DNA of 64,000 nt. Origin: Telopea speciosissima (taxonomy: Eukaryota > Streptophyta > Magnoliopsida > Proteales > Proteaceae). The stretch lies in NCBI RefSeq assembly GCF_018873765.1, contig NC_057918.1:11044862-11108861 (forward strand), in the 5' to 3' direction. The notes beneath the pieces were generated by a model, which searched no databases, was not told where the DNA came from, and was given only the letters and a program-made list of their open reading frames with translations. How positions within the stretch are numbered: position 1 is the stretch's first letter; the number at the start of each line of letters is the position of its first letter. This document shows, piece after piece, positions 26,801-37,251 of the stretch. A program made the translations under genes and the position numbers.

Positions 26801-29748
26801 TTTTATAATAGACTATAGAAATAACAGACCTTTACGATGATTCATAATAGTGGGAGTCAAACAATTGATAAGACATTATGCCAATCACATTTAAACCTTG
26901 ATGTTAATTTTGTTTGGTAATCACAGATTGTTGAAAAATCTTTTGCACTGAGGGGTCCAATTCTATTATTAGGAGGAATTGAGTCCTTTGCCACAATTCA
27001 TACATTTGCTTCACTGTTATGAACTGAGAAGTCTCTTGCTCTCTTTTCAACTCATAGAATAGACAATTGTAACTCTGTTGTTTTATGCAGCATTAAGGAT
27101 TTTTATTTATGTTAACAGATGATTGGACTCATAAAGCCTACCTCTGGAACAGCATTCATTCAGGGCTTGGATATACGAACTGATATGGATAAAATATATA
27201 CCAACATGGGTGTTTGTCCACAGCATGAGTAAGCAGATAACATTCGTCCTTCCACAATAAGGCAGCAAATTAATAGATTATGGGTCCCATTTGGGTGTGG
27301 AAGTCTGCATCTTTTGTTCTTCTTCCTTTTTCTTTCTCCCCTTACCTCTCCTTGGTTTCATTTTGAACTGTGATACAGTTTGCTTTGGGAAACATTAACG
27401 GGAAGGGAGCACCTACTATTTTATGGAAGATTGAAGAACCTTAAAGGTTCTGCATTAACACAAGTAAGTTAATGTTGTAATTTGCTTTAGCTTGTTCTGT
27501 TTGTCATGATTTGCATTTTGAAAAAGTGATCAATGCATCTTGGAAGAATTTATTATAGCCCCTCTATATGGTATTTAAATTTAAGGAAAGAACAAGATGA
27601 TTGGGAATTCTTCTTTTATTATGACAGATCAAAGCATAAAATATTTCTATTATAAGCTAGTGCAAATAATAAACACTAATAGGCAATAGCACATATTGTA
27701 TAATTAAATTCTGGTCCCAAATTGTATGCTGTTTTTTCTGTGGATATAGAATTATCAAGATAATGAGACATGTAAGCAAGGGATTGAATAGGATTATCAA
27801 AACAGGATAATTTTTATTGCTCATGAAGCATGCTGTTTTGGCTTAAGATTTGGTGATCTTGATGATACAATCCATTGATTGCTTTCAGCATGCACCCTTT
27901 CATCCACCCAGTTATCCTGATCATTCTTCATTGAAATGCATGTTGGAGAAAACAGTTTTCAAACTATAGATTACTTTAGAAAGAAAATTAATACAGTTAT
28001 TACTTTCCAAACTATTTAAATTGTTTCTCTCTCCCTCACTTAATAAATCTATATTTTTTAGAACAAAGATTATTATAAATAGGAAGATGATAAATGTGAC
28101 TTTTACTAGTAGATGGATAAAACACTGCAGTTCTTCCACCCGACATGTCTAGAAAAGAGAGCATTATCTACAAGTTGGTCAAGGTGAAATTCTTATGTCT
28201 TTTGTCTATTCTTCAGGCTGTGGAAGAATCTCTTAGGAGTGTAAATCTATTTCATGGAGGAGTTGCTGATAAAAAGGCTGGGAAATATAGTGGAGGTATG
28301 AAGAGGAGGCTTAGTGTTGCCATTTCACTGATTGGAGATCCTAAAGTAAGTCAACTTTTAAAACTCATCACGATTGTCCCTTTTTGAATGTTTGATTTCT
28401 TACTGTACTGCTTACTTTGTATCTGTTGGAAATCTTGCTAGGTTGTCTATATGGATGAGCCTAGTACTGGATTAGATCCAGCTTCTAGAAACAATTTGTG
28501 GAATGTCGTCAAGCGTGCAAAGAAAGACAGGGCAATCATTCTAACCAGTAATATATACTTATTCCTTATATACATTTTTTTAAAAAATTTTATACTTGCA
28601 TTACTTGATATAACCAGACGTTTATTGGTTTCACATTTGCCCGTCTCTTAGCTGCATATGGCTTTCCCAAGGTTTTGTAGTTGCAGTTTCATTGTTAGAT
28701 AAGCATGAGTTGGCATAGATTTTCTTATTTTCCATATCTTCTTCTTCCTCTTTTTTTTTTTTTCCCTACAAAGCCTCACCCAGAAAGGTTTACTTAATGG
28801 TTTCAGCTCATTCAATGGAAGAGGCAGAGGTTCTCTGTGATCGGTTGGGGATCTTTGTAGATGGCGGTTTGCAGTGCATAGGGAATCCAAAACAGGTAAA
28901 TTTAATGTTTGCTGGTTTATTGAGGAGAAGCATGGTTACATTTGATATAAATAGTTGCCTTTGGCTTTCCAAATCCCTGTCAAGTTGCAAAATGGACCAT
29001 CAACCGTAACAGCCACTGGTGGATAGATTGGAGGATATAGCAGTTTGCTGCCTTGGGACTTGTGGAGAAGTGGAATCTCTCCACAATGACTTTATGAAAC
29101 TGTCCTAGACTCCTTTTTTTTTACTCTTAAAAGTGGAATATGTTGGTGCAAAGTTTGAATGATGATTTTAGTCTACAGCAAGCTGTGTATACTCACTGAA
29201 CCTCATACCTCGAGGTTAATGTCTAGACCTCTGCTGACATAGAAACAAAACTGTCTATTCGCAATCAGAATATATCAATCTCTATGTTGTAACCTTGTGA
29301 TTCCCCAGTCTGTGTTGTCTGAACGTTACTTAGTCGGGTTAGATATAGTCTTGGAACCCAGAAGTCTATACCAAATTAGATTAGATGTCTATTAATCCAA
29401 CTGAATATCAAATGCTTAGAAACTTGTTTGCTTTATTGTGTATGACAGCTCAAGGCTAGATATGGCGGATCATATGTGTTTACAATAACAACTTCGAATC
29501 AAGAGGAGGAGGTGGTGGAGGCCATGGTACGCCGTATATCTCCAAATGCATCCAAGATTTACCATTTATCTGGAACCCAGAAGTTTGAACTGCCAAAGCA
29601 AGAAGTCAAGATTGCAGATGTTTTCCAAGCAGTTGAGGAAGCAAAGAGAAAGTTCACAATACAGGCGTGGGGCCTAGCTGACACCACCTTGGAGGATGTC
29701 TTCATCAAGGTTGCTCGAGGGGCCCAGACCTTCAATGAACTATCCTGA
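17872..29748 (+). CDS. ABCA (ATH-type) half-size ABC transporter, 18 exons, about 949 aa
   Basis: Plant ABCA half-transporters are implicated in lipid and fatty-acid transport at internal membranes. Exons: 17872-17949, 18643-19024, 19158-19237, 19415-19559, 19975-20094, 20187-20311, 21207-21365, 24542-24704, 24789-24914, 25020-25103, 25616-25983, 26403-26603, 27119-27228, 27379-27463, 28217-28345, 28442-28547, 28807-28895, 29449-29748. All have GT-AG borders and the phases join into one open frame. The start is the ATG opening [16 protein letters not shown] membrane helix ([15 protein letters not shown]) is followed by a Cys-rich luminal loop with KCGCSC and CEQVCG, then a cluster of helices from about residue 410 to 560. 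The nucleotide-binding domain has Walker [10 protein letters not shown] at about 665, Q-loop GVCPQHD, signature [10 protein letters not shown] at about 766, Walker B VVYMDEP at about 786 and switch His in TTHSMEEAE. Length is normal for the family. A partial copy of the last three exons lies at 55797-57372. Confidence 0.93.
20541..20905. mobile_element. hAT-like MITE in ABCA intron 6
   Basis: Inverted ends: ACAGTTGGCAAGGCGTCGCC on the left; the complement of the right end reads CGTAGTTGTCAAGGCGACC. TTCTATA occurs on both sides and may be the target duplication. The ends resemble those of the element at 55095-55723. The interior is AT-rich with CCTAGGCG words near both ends. Confidence 0.65.
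22870..23044 (-). mobile_element. Au-type SINE in ABCA intron 7, reverse orientation
   Basis: Read on the minus strand it has the tRNA-like 5' part (complement of CGTTGCGCCAAGG), box B-like region and the Au 3' end (complement of GTACCCAGTGCATGAGGC). It is flanked by an exact 14-bp target duplication AGTGTAGACTTGTA (22856-22869 and 23045-23058). Confidence 0.9.
23474..24147 (+). mobile_element. RTE-type LINE, 5'-truncated, in ABCA intron 7
   Basis: Carries the last part of the reverse-transcriptase ORF ([31 protein letters not shown], then in another frame LRWYGHVQ and YWRARIHV), a pyrimidine-rich 3' UTR, and the RTE 3' end GTTGGGATAAGG plus GTTGTTGTT. Frameshifted and dead. Same family as 48545-49861. 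Confidence 0.85.
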
Positions 29749-30719
29749 TTTTCAGAGATGTTAATTGTACTTTATTTATTTACTTTCTCTTCCTTTTTTC
29801 CCCCCTTATTCTTTTTCATTAATGTCATCGAGTACTTGGTGTTTACGCCGTGTAGATGTTCTTGTAAGATAAGTGAATTAGTCTATTTTGTTGTACCTTG
29901 ACGATTGCATCCTTCATAAATTTTTAAAGCAACCAATATTCTTTGTTGTAAGGCGAAAGTTTTCAATTGTTGAACCAGACCAATGACAGTGACATGAACA
30001 TAAAGTCTTTCATTTTGTTTCTCATATCAACTAATGAAGAGAATAAAGAGTCAAAGGTGGAATGCCGCCATGCCGCCATTGCAGGATACAGAGCCCAACC
30101 TAAAACAGAAGAGGTCAGTAGATAAAAGAATTACATTCTAACCGTGGCTGTCTTGGTAGAAGTTGAGAAATAAATGAGACCGTCTTGAGCAATGTGAACC
30201 GAATCATGCCGGAGAAAAGAGAGGCGAATGGTAATTCTGCCACCAATCTTTAGCTTTAGTCCCTTTCTTTCTTCCTGATATTTTGAAGGGACTGTCTAAA
30301 CTTGACATCATCTTTTACTTTAATTGCTATTTGCCTTATTTCCAAAAGTTATTTGAGTTAGAAGTATAAGAGTGTTGAGACTAACTTGCTTGGATGGTTT
30401 GGTTTGGCACTGCTCTCTTTGAAGTGTGCTCGAGGCTTAGGCAGTTTATCAAGTCCTTTTTACTTGCATCGAGTCACAGTTTATTACTTTTCAAGAAATG
30501 TGGCCCCGTTGAGCCCCTAGTGACTCCTCGTGGATCTTCTTTCTTGATCTTTGGTGGGTTAGAAAATCCTTATTTTAAAATCTCTAATGTGCGAAACATC
30601 ATATTGGGAAAAGAGGATAGTTTGCGCTTAAATTGGACAGGTCTAAAGTCTATGATCGTGTAGAATACAAATACTTTAAGGGTAGTTTTGCAATTTTTTT
30701 ACAAAAGAAATTGACATCT
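29749..30719. other. ABCA 3' flank, no gene seen
   Basis: The first 260 bp (to about 30009) is shared with the duplicated copy at 57064-57372 and is probably 3' UTR plus flank. The 89-codon open frame at 30394-30663 shows no domain I recognise. Confidence 0.5.
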
Positions 30720-31760
30720 AAATGTATAGTGAATATGCCAATACATGTGGGAGGGTATGTATATGCTTGAATTTGAGACTATAATTTGACGTGGCCAATC
30801 CTAGACCATTTTTCAAATATCTATATGGTCGAAATCCACACATCAACTTTCTGGATGGAAAAACATGGTGCCGGTCTATTGATACTCTCTAGAGCACGTC
30901 AGTCAATATTTTTTTTGTCATAAAGCTTCTAAGACAGAAAAATGTGTGTTGTTAAATTGTTCTTAACAATTCGAGCTATGATAAAATTTCCGAGTTTGTT
31001 GTCCTCTCAAAGTTTTCCTTTCATGGTCATGCATTCTTATCCAAAAGTCTCAATATTGGTTCCTAGAGCGGAAATTTTAATTTTTCCTAGAGCCAACCAC
31101 GTGGGAGGTTTTTCTGACCTTAAAACGTATGGCTGAAATTCTTCATGAAAAAAATATCTTTCTTAATTAAATTAAACTTCAAGACATCAACTTTTTGATT
31201 AATTTTTTTAACAAATTTCTTACATCACAATTTTTGATAAGATAGAAATGTTAGAGGAATTAAGTGATCTATAACATTTGAAAAGTGGAAGGTTTGAGTT
31301 GCTTTTGTTGTATCCGATATTCTTGAGTCGTCTTTGCTTGTTTTCGTTTGTAAATACCTTTTTGGGAGGAAAATACTTGTTGAGTTCACAACACTTTGCA
31401 GACCGGGATCCTCTGCAGTACCGGCAGGGTGGCGGTGCACATCCGATGCCACAGCAAAGGCTAGGTGGCACACATGGCACACATGGCCTCTCCTGTGCTG
31501 CTGGATGTGCACCGCCGCCCCACCGGTACTACAGAGGATTTTAATACACACTTTGCATTGTCTATGCCATATGTTATTGTTTTAATGAGTGTAATTCTAA
31601 AATCGAATTAAATAGTCACTATTTTATCTACATTTTCCTTGCTCCAAGTCTATCAAAGTTTACTTGTCAACCAATTTTTGTGACATTATAATCTCCATGT
31701 AGGAAAATTCAAATTGGGCTAAACCTTACAAATGAATGGATGATCATGTGGAGATTAAAG
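30720..31760 (+). repeat. Modules A and B, copy 2, upstream of BURP gene 1
   Basis: 30780-31620 matches 8240-8990 (module A) and 31650-31755 matches 11990-12090 (module B) in the same order. Words shared include CATGGTCATGCATT, ATCCAAAAGTCT, ACGTATGGCT, GTCAACCAATTTTTGTGACA. A MITE (31401-31547) interrupts it. No coding sequence. Confidence 0.75.
31401..31547. mobile_element. Mutator-type MITE, 147 bp, with 10-bp duplication and an empty paralogous site
   Basis: Inverted arms: GATCCTCTGCAGTACCGGCA and the complement of CACCGGTACTACAGAGGATT, plus GGCGGTGCACATCC / GGATGTGCACCGCC. ACACTTTGCA is present on both sides (31391-31400, 31548-31557). The paralogous module A copy near 8895-8915 reads straight through the site without the element. 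Confidence 0.9.
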
Positions 31761-31930
31761 TCCAATTTTGATTTTCCTTGTGTTTTATTAGTACTTCAAA
31801 AATTGTTTGAGAAAGTGAAAGTAGGTGAATAACAATTTCTACTCCAAAAACATTGGAATTTTTTACTGAATTTTTTCACTTCTTAATAGGAGAAATTAGG
31901 AAATTTCAGAATACATAGGGACTGACAGAA

Positions 31931-32140
31931 CTCCCCCCCGCAAAAGGATTCCGTGACAGGAGCTGGAGTGTCCAGTCCCACTAAACAACAACAAAAATAG
32001 GGGTGGGGTGGTCATTTCACAAGTGGGTCCCACCTGGGCCCCACATGTGGGCCCCACATGTGAAATGACCCCCCCTGTTTTTGGGGTGGTTTCCGAGCGC
32101 TGGACCGTCCAGCTCCCGCCACGGCTGGACAGGAGTGAGG
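31931..32140. repeat. GC-rich foldback MITE, family member 2, in the BURP gene 1 promoter region
   Basis: Arms GACAGGAGCTGGAGTGTCCA and the complement of TGGACCGTCCAGCTCCCGCC pair imperfectly. The inner arms GGTCATTTCACAAGTGGG and CCCACATGTGAAATGACC pair almost perfectly. Same family as 11782-11973. Its right end is about 50 bp from the first TATA box of BURP gene 1. Confidence 0.75.
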
Positions 32141-32162
32141 TCCCTCCCTCCCTCCCTTTTTC

Positions 32163-32281
32163 TTATTTGTTGGTACTGGAAAAACTTCTCCTATATATAA
32201 ATTCAAACACCTTTCTTTTTTTTATTTGTTGGTACTAAAAAAACTTCTCCCTTATATAAATTCAAACACCAACCACCCTCT
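32163..32281 (+). promoter_or_regulatory. Duplicated core promoter of BURP gene 1 (two TATA boxes)
   Basis: A 59-bp unit is repeated in tandem: ATTTGTTGGTACT, AAAAACTTCTCC, TATATAAATTCAAACACC. TATA boxes are at 32192-32200 (TATATATAA) and 32254-32260 (TATATAA). The second is about 95 bp before the start codon, the same spacing as the single TATA box of BURP gene 2. Confidence 0.7.
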
Positions 32282-32354
32282 CCATGCACCAAACCCAATT
32301 CATTCCAACAAAGGCAGAGACCAAATTCATCACGTTCTCCATTTCAGTTCCACC

Positions 32355-33467
32355 ATGACCCACCTCATCCTGTTGCTTGGACTTCTGTTAATAGAATACT
32401 TTAGTGTAAGTAAAATGATGTTTTCCCATTGTTAATGCTTGTTCCTCTGTTATCTTTCTTATTTGTTGATATTTTTTCCCATGAAATTGTAGGGTTCTCA
32501 AGCTGAAAATGTGTTTTCACAATACTGGAAAGATAATATTGGTCGTCCCCCCACTCCACATTGGTTAGCTGCAAAGGCTTCTCCATTAAGCCCCCATCAG
32601 GCGGCAGTGTTTATGAAGCTTATGGAGAACAATGAATTGGCTTCCCACCTACCTTTGTTTTGTAAGCAGGCTAATATTGCTTGTTCTACAAATGCACTGG
32701 TGAAGAAGACATTAATGAATGGCACAACCCTACCGCCAATAGCAGAGTGGATTCTTGCCAAATTCAAATATGAGCTTCCAAATGAAACACCCCTGTCGGT
32801 TGCTAGCCAAGGTGGATTGCCATATTTCCGGGAGTCAATGGTGAAAGAGGGAGGTTTCATACTTGTCCCTGATCTAAGAGACCCAATGTCATATAAATCG
32901 TTCTTGCCACGATCTCTAGCATCAAAAATCCCTTTTTCCTCTACCCACATCAACGAGTTGAAGAAGCTTTTTGATGTAGTGGATGAATCAAATATGGATG
33001 AGTATATTCAAGACACCCTAGAAATATGTGAGAAGCATCCCATTCAAGGTGAATTGATTACTTGTGCAACTTCTGCCGAGGATCTCATTGATTTCGTCGT
33101 CAAGAAATTAGGGCACAATGTACACTTATGGAGTACTGAGAGTGTCGAAGGGTCTTATGAGAATGTCACAATTGGAGAAGTAAAACTCATCCATGGAAAC
33201 CTCTCTGAACCACCAACCTTATGTCATAGTCAGCCATTCCCATTCCAAGTCTATTATTGCCATATTTTACCAAAAGTGAAAGTATATGCAGTTGATATAC
33301 ATGCTCGAAAAAAAGTGAATCAAGCGATCATGACATGCCACTATGACACATCAACCTGGAATCCAAATCATCTTGCTTTTAAGTTGTTGGGTTTTGGTCC
33401 AGGCCAAATTGAAGTCTGTCATTGGATAAACGAGAATGGAGTGGTTTGGACAAAGGCTCAAGGTTGA
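32355..33467 (+). CDS. BURP-domain protein, PG1-beta-like but without the FXXY repeat region (BURP gene 1, 341 aa)
   Basis: BURP proteins are secreted plant wall proteins; the PG1-beta subgroup binds polygalacturonase and influences pectin. Two exons: 32355-32405 (17 codons, signal peptide MTHLILLLGLLLIEYFS) and 32493-33467. The N-terminal segment (YWKDNIG, KASPLSPHQAAVF, FCKQANIAC) resembles that of PG1-beta proteins. The BURP domain starts near GGLPYFRESMVKEGG and LPRSLASKIPF and ends with the diagnostic spacing CH-X10-CH-X24-CH-X25-CH (residues 261-327) and CHWINENGVVW. The long FXXY repeat found in PG1-beta precursors is absent. The start is fixed by agreement with BURP gene 2 and the 12.5 kb relic. 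Frame intact; probably functional. Its nearest upstream sequence is the module, a foldback MITE and a doubled TATA box. Confidence 0.93.
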
Positions 33468-33621
33468 GCAGCATTTGAAGATTTCATTATCTTCTAGTTT
33501 TTTGTGTTTTTTTTCTTATATGTTACTTCTTATGCTATTTGAAAGATAAATAATGACCTATTCTGGCTTGCTTATCATTTATCTTTCAAGTTTCAATATA
33601 ATCTTTTTGGGAAAAAGAACT

Positions 33622-33768
33622 TGATCCATTAGTGTGGCCTACGCCAGTACTCTCTCGAGTCTGTCTCTCTCCTCCCTATATGAAAAGACACCTCTGCCTC
33701 TTTTTTTAGGAGGAGAGAGAGAGATATACATGAGAGTGATGACATAGGCTACACTCTCGGACAGAAAA
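33622..33768. repeat. Foldback MITE, CTCTCCTCC family, copy 2, just 3' of BURP gene 1
   Basis: Left arm AGTGTGGCCTACGCCAGTAC and right arm GACATAGGCTACACTCTCGG pair imperfectly, enclosing TCTCTCTCCTCC and GGAGGAGAGAGAGA. Same family as 14466-14609. Confidence 0.75.
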
Positions 33769-36700
33769 TTACTACCCAATTTGAAATAATCTTTGTCAAA
33801 AGGTTTCATGAACAACCGTGCATGATTGTACATGATAACTTTGGATGAAAATAATGGAAATCTAAATGATCAAACCAAAACCCACCTATTATAAGGATCT
33901 TTTATCTGATGCTTTGTTCAGTTTGTTGATTTCTAGAAGTTTAAATCTTCTACACACTGGGCATTTTCATGGGCAAAGTGCAAAGTTGGCAAAAATACAT
34001 CATGGTCAAAATCAGTCTGCCTTTGGTCTTTGTATCCATGAATGAATGACCCCTTTTCTGCCGCGTTTTTTTGTTTCTAATTTTATATCATGTATTTGAA
34101 TTTACATAGACATATAGCATACATTTGACCTTCTTCAAACCCTGCTAAACACGGGAGCCTTGTGCACTAGATACAGCCTTTATATAGCGTAACCCCTGCG
34201 ATGCACGTTCCAGAGGATACGGATCCGCTACTTTCCTATTTCTCAGGTAGCGTTCCAGAGTAGTATACGGACCACCAATTTCCTTAATCGTCAGGAAGGT
34301 AGGAGATTTATGAGGCCATCAAACAAACATACCCATTACCTTTGTTACTAAGAAATGCTTTCTCTGCTCACCGACAAAGGCCACGGTGCAAGAAGTTGAA
34401 TTTGGGGAAAATTTTTGGTTTGTTGAAGAAGTGCAAGAAATTAAACGTTCGCCAGGCAAAAAAAAAGCTTCTTGGTCTCTATCTCTCCTATTATGGGATT
34501 CTTGTTTTCCTTCCGTTCTGTTGAGCAGGATTGACTAGACAAGTTGAAACTTTGTTGGAATGTAAATGCAGTTGAATACAATTCCAATCAACACGTAAGG
34601 CTTCGACTGTTTCAAGATAAAATATTTTTTAGAAAATTAGTATTATCCATCAATTTTATTTTTGTATCATTGTCGCTGATGGAATTTAAGGACTTCAACT
34701 TAGTGCAGTGTTTTGTTTTTTTCCTTTCCTCTTTTCTCATGTCCTGAACTTAATGTGAGAGGTTTACAGGCTTGTGTTTGCAGTCAAAACGTTTCTCTTA
34801 TGCAAATCTTGCTCTTTTTCTCATCCTTGTTCCTCTATGAACGAGTCAAAATTAGCTTTATAACTAATCACCTTGTTAATTTGTTTCCTTTCCTTGTTTT
34901 CTTTCTTTAATTTCCCTTAGGCTTATCTATAAACTTGTTTTTATATTTTTCTATCATTTCTGATTCTTTTTATTGAACATGATAAGGAAGCATAAATAGG
35001 TCAATTGAGAGCAGAGTAGAAGGTAAGATGTTATGTGTCTTGAATTCTTGTACATGTTATGAAGTTTGCCTTGCTCTGACATTTTTTTGTGGTGATCCAA
35101 AGAGAAATTTTGTGAGGTCTATGATGGTAGCCCAAGCCCGGAGCCCATCGCCTCCGCAATACAGTTCGACCTAACCTGATGGATTGACCCAACTTGGAGG
35201 AGTGTTACCTTGTTTTATTGTCTCTTGTGTAAGCAAGAGAGAGAGGTGTGATTTGGGCATTTTCGTGTTAGGGTTTTCTGCGGAGAGTTCTTGCTGCGAC
35301 TTTTGGTGTTCTTCAAAGATCTCCTTTGTATTTTTCTTCCATTACATAGTGAATCATCTTAAGCTTCGTCTGTGGATGTAACACACTTAATTGGTGTATG
35401 AACCATAAATCTCTGTATCATCCTTGCTTGAATATATTTTGTTTCTTTGTGTTTCTTGGTGATTGCGGTAAGAGAAGAACCTAGTGATCTGTTTGGGGTT
35501 GATATCTTCAATTTTCTATTGCTTTTATCAAAATTTTTATAATTTGTTGAAACAAGCAGAATTTTATCATCTTGTATTGTTCAATATGTGTCATTGAGCA
35601 TCCAACTTATGATTACATGATGCTTAACCATGGAAGCACTTGCAACAAGGTTCGGTATTGTAGCTCTCTCTCTCTCTCTCCACACAGCTTTGAACTCTTG
35701 ACTCAAATATTCCACACCTCATCAAATCACCATTGAGGGTACAAGGAGAATGATTTAATTCTTTCAGTTTTTTTTTTTTAAAAATCAATAGTAGAGAATT
35801 TCCCATCCCATGAGAGAACTATCCATTTTTCATTCATAGTTTGTAAAGACACTTTATTACATGAGTTGAGCGGTTTAATGCCTAAGAATTTAGATATGCC
35901 ACCTTAATTGACTTGCTACATTAATTTTTTTTTTTTGGTAAAGGACTTGCTACATTATTGATTGTGGCATGTTTGTTTTCTAAATTAATACTGGTTTTTG
36001 GTGGCCGTTAGAAATCATTTGGACAATTTTGAGCCTATAACCTATAGAGACTTCAGGTGGCTTATCCATAGTTATCTAACATCACAATTTCCATTATTGT
36101 TTGATGTGATAGAATAGACTTTAGGCTTGTCTTGTTGCAAGGATGAGCTGACAAATATACATGTTGTTGAGTTTTAATAGTCAACTTGCACAATCTGTGT
36201 CATAATTTAGGAGTGGTGAAGTATAACTCGCACCTCAAGAATGTGGTTATTTTATATAAATGAATGACTTTATACTAGTCATATAAAATAGATATAACCG
36301 AGTCACTTAATTTAGCAGATTAATCAACTGGTGAATGAGTTATAGATAAAATTAGATTGAGTATAGTTAGTTGCAGTGTTGTCTAACTAGTGCGTAAAAA
36401 ATGTGGTTACTATATATAACAAATGAAATTGTATTGATTATATCAATGGATTAAAATTAATTAGTCACTTAACTTACTGTATGACTCGATCTAGTTATTG
36501 ATTTATAGGCAAAAGCAGGTTGGGTATGGTTAGTTGCTATGTTGACTCACTAGAATTCTCTTTACATTCAATGATTGTCAAGTTGCTATCAATGGTTTGG
36601 CAAGGTTTCTTACAGAAAGTCTATTTTATGTCTACACTTAACATTTCTATTCATGGTTTAGTTATGTTGCTGATGTTGTTTCAATGGTTACATTATTTGG

Positions 36701-37251
36701 AACTCTGTATATGGATCTGGTATTTTGGAAGTTCAGTTTTTTTTTTTTCCCTTTTTGTTTTGCTATAATAATCTACTACAATGCATCACTTGGTGTTTTG
36801 TGATATAAAGTTCTTTGCTTTACCTTGCATTTTTTCATTTTATTAATTATTAAATATTTACAAATTTATTTCATCTCATAGTACTAATTTTCTATCTTCT
36901 CTTTTGATGCTCTTAATTTTACTTGGACTCAATCATATATAACTACAACTTCTTCCATTCTTGATTTTTCATTGAAATGTTTACCAATTCTCCAGCTCTT
37001 TACATATTGTCTAACTATTTTTGTTATGTCTATTCATTGATAGGTTTCAACTACATATAAGGGTGATATTGAGTCCAGACATTTTGGCACACGTATGATA
37101 GAAATGTTGGTATTCAGATTCTAGAGTTTCCACAACATTTTCGCAAATGGGCCTGCATCAATTCAAATGTGGTAAAACTGATAGGATTTATATTGGACTT
37201 GCCTGAGCTAAGCCACCAAATTACCAACAGAAGAAAAGAAAATTTGTAAAC
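33769..37251. other. Intergenic between BURP gene 1 and intact ABCC gene
   Basis: No gene recognised. At 34140-34185 there is a 3' scrap of an Au SINE (GGGAGCCTTGTGCACTAG). Around 35130-35480 the sequence resembles a Copia LTR (TTAGGGTTTTCTGCGGAGAG, then GTGGATGTAACACACTTAAT and TGTATCATCC), but I cannot find its ends. The rest is AT-rich, with a short direct repeat family (GTTAGTTGC) near 36360-36530. Confidence 0.45.

Noticed and set aside
31220..31585. Cys- and His-rich frames on both strands
   Set aside because: They read through the GC-rich 147-bp MITE; the composition is due to the hairpin.
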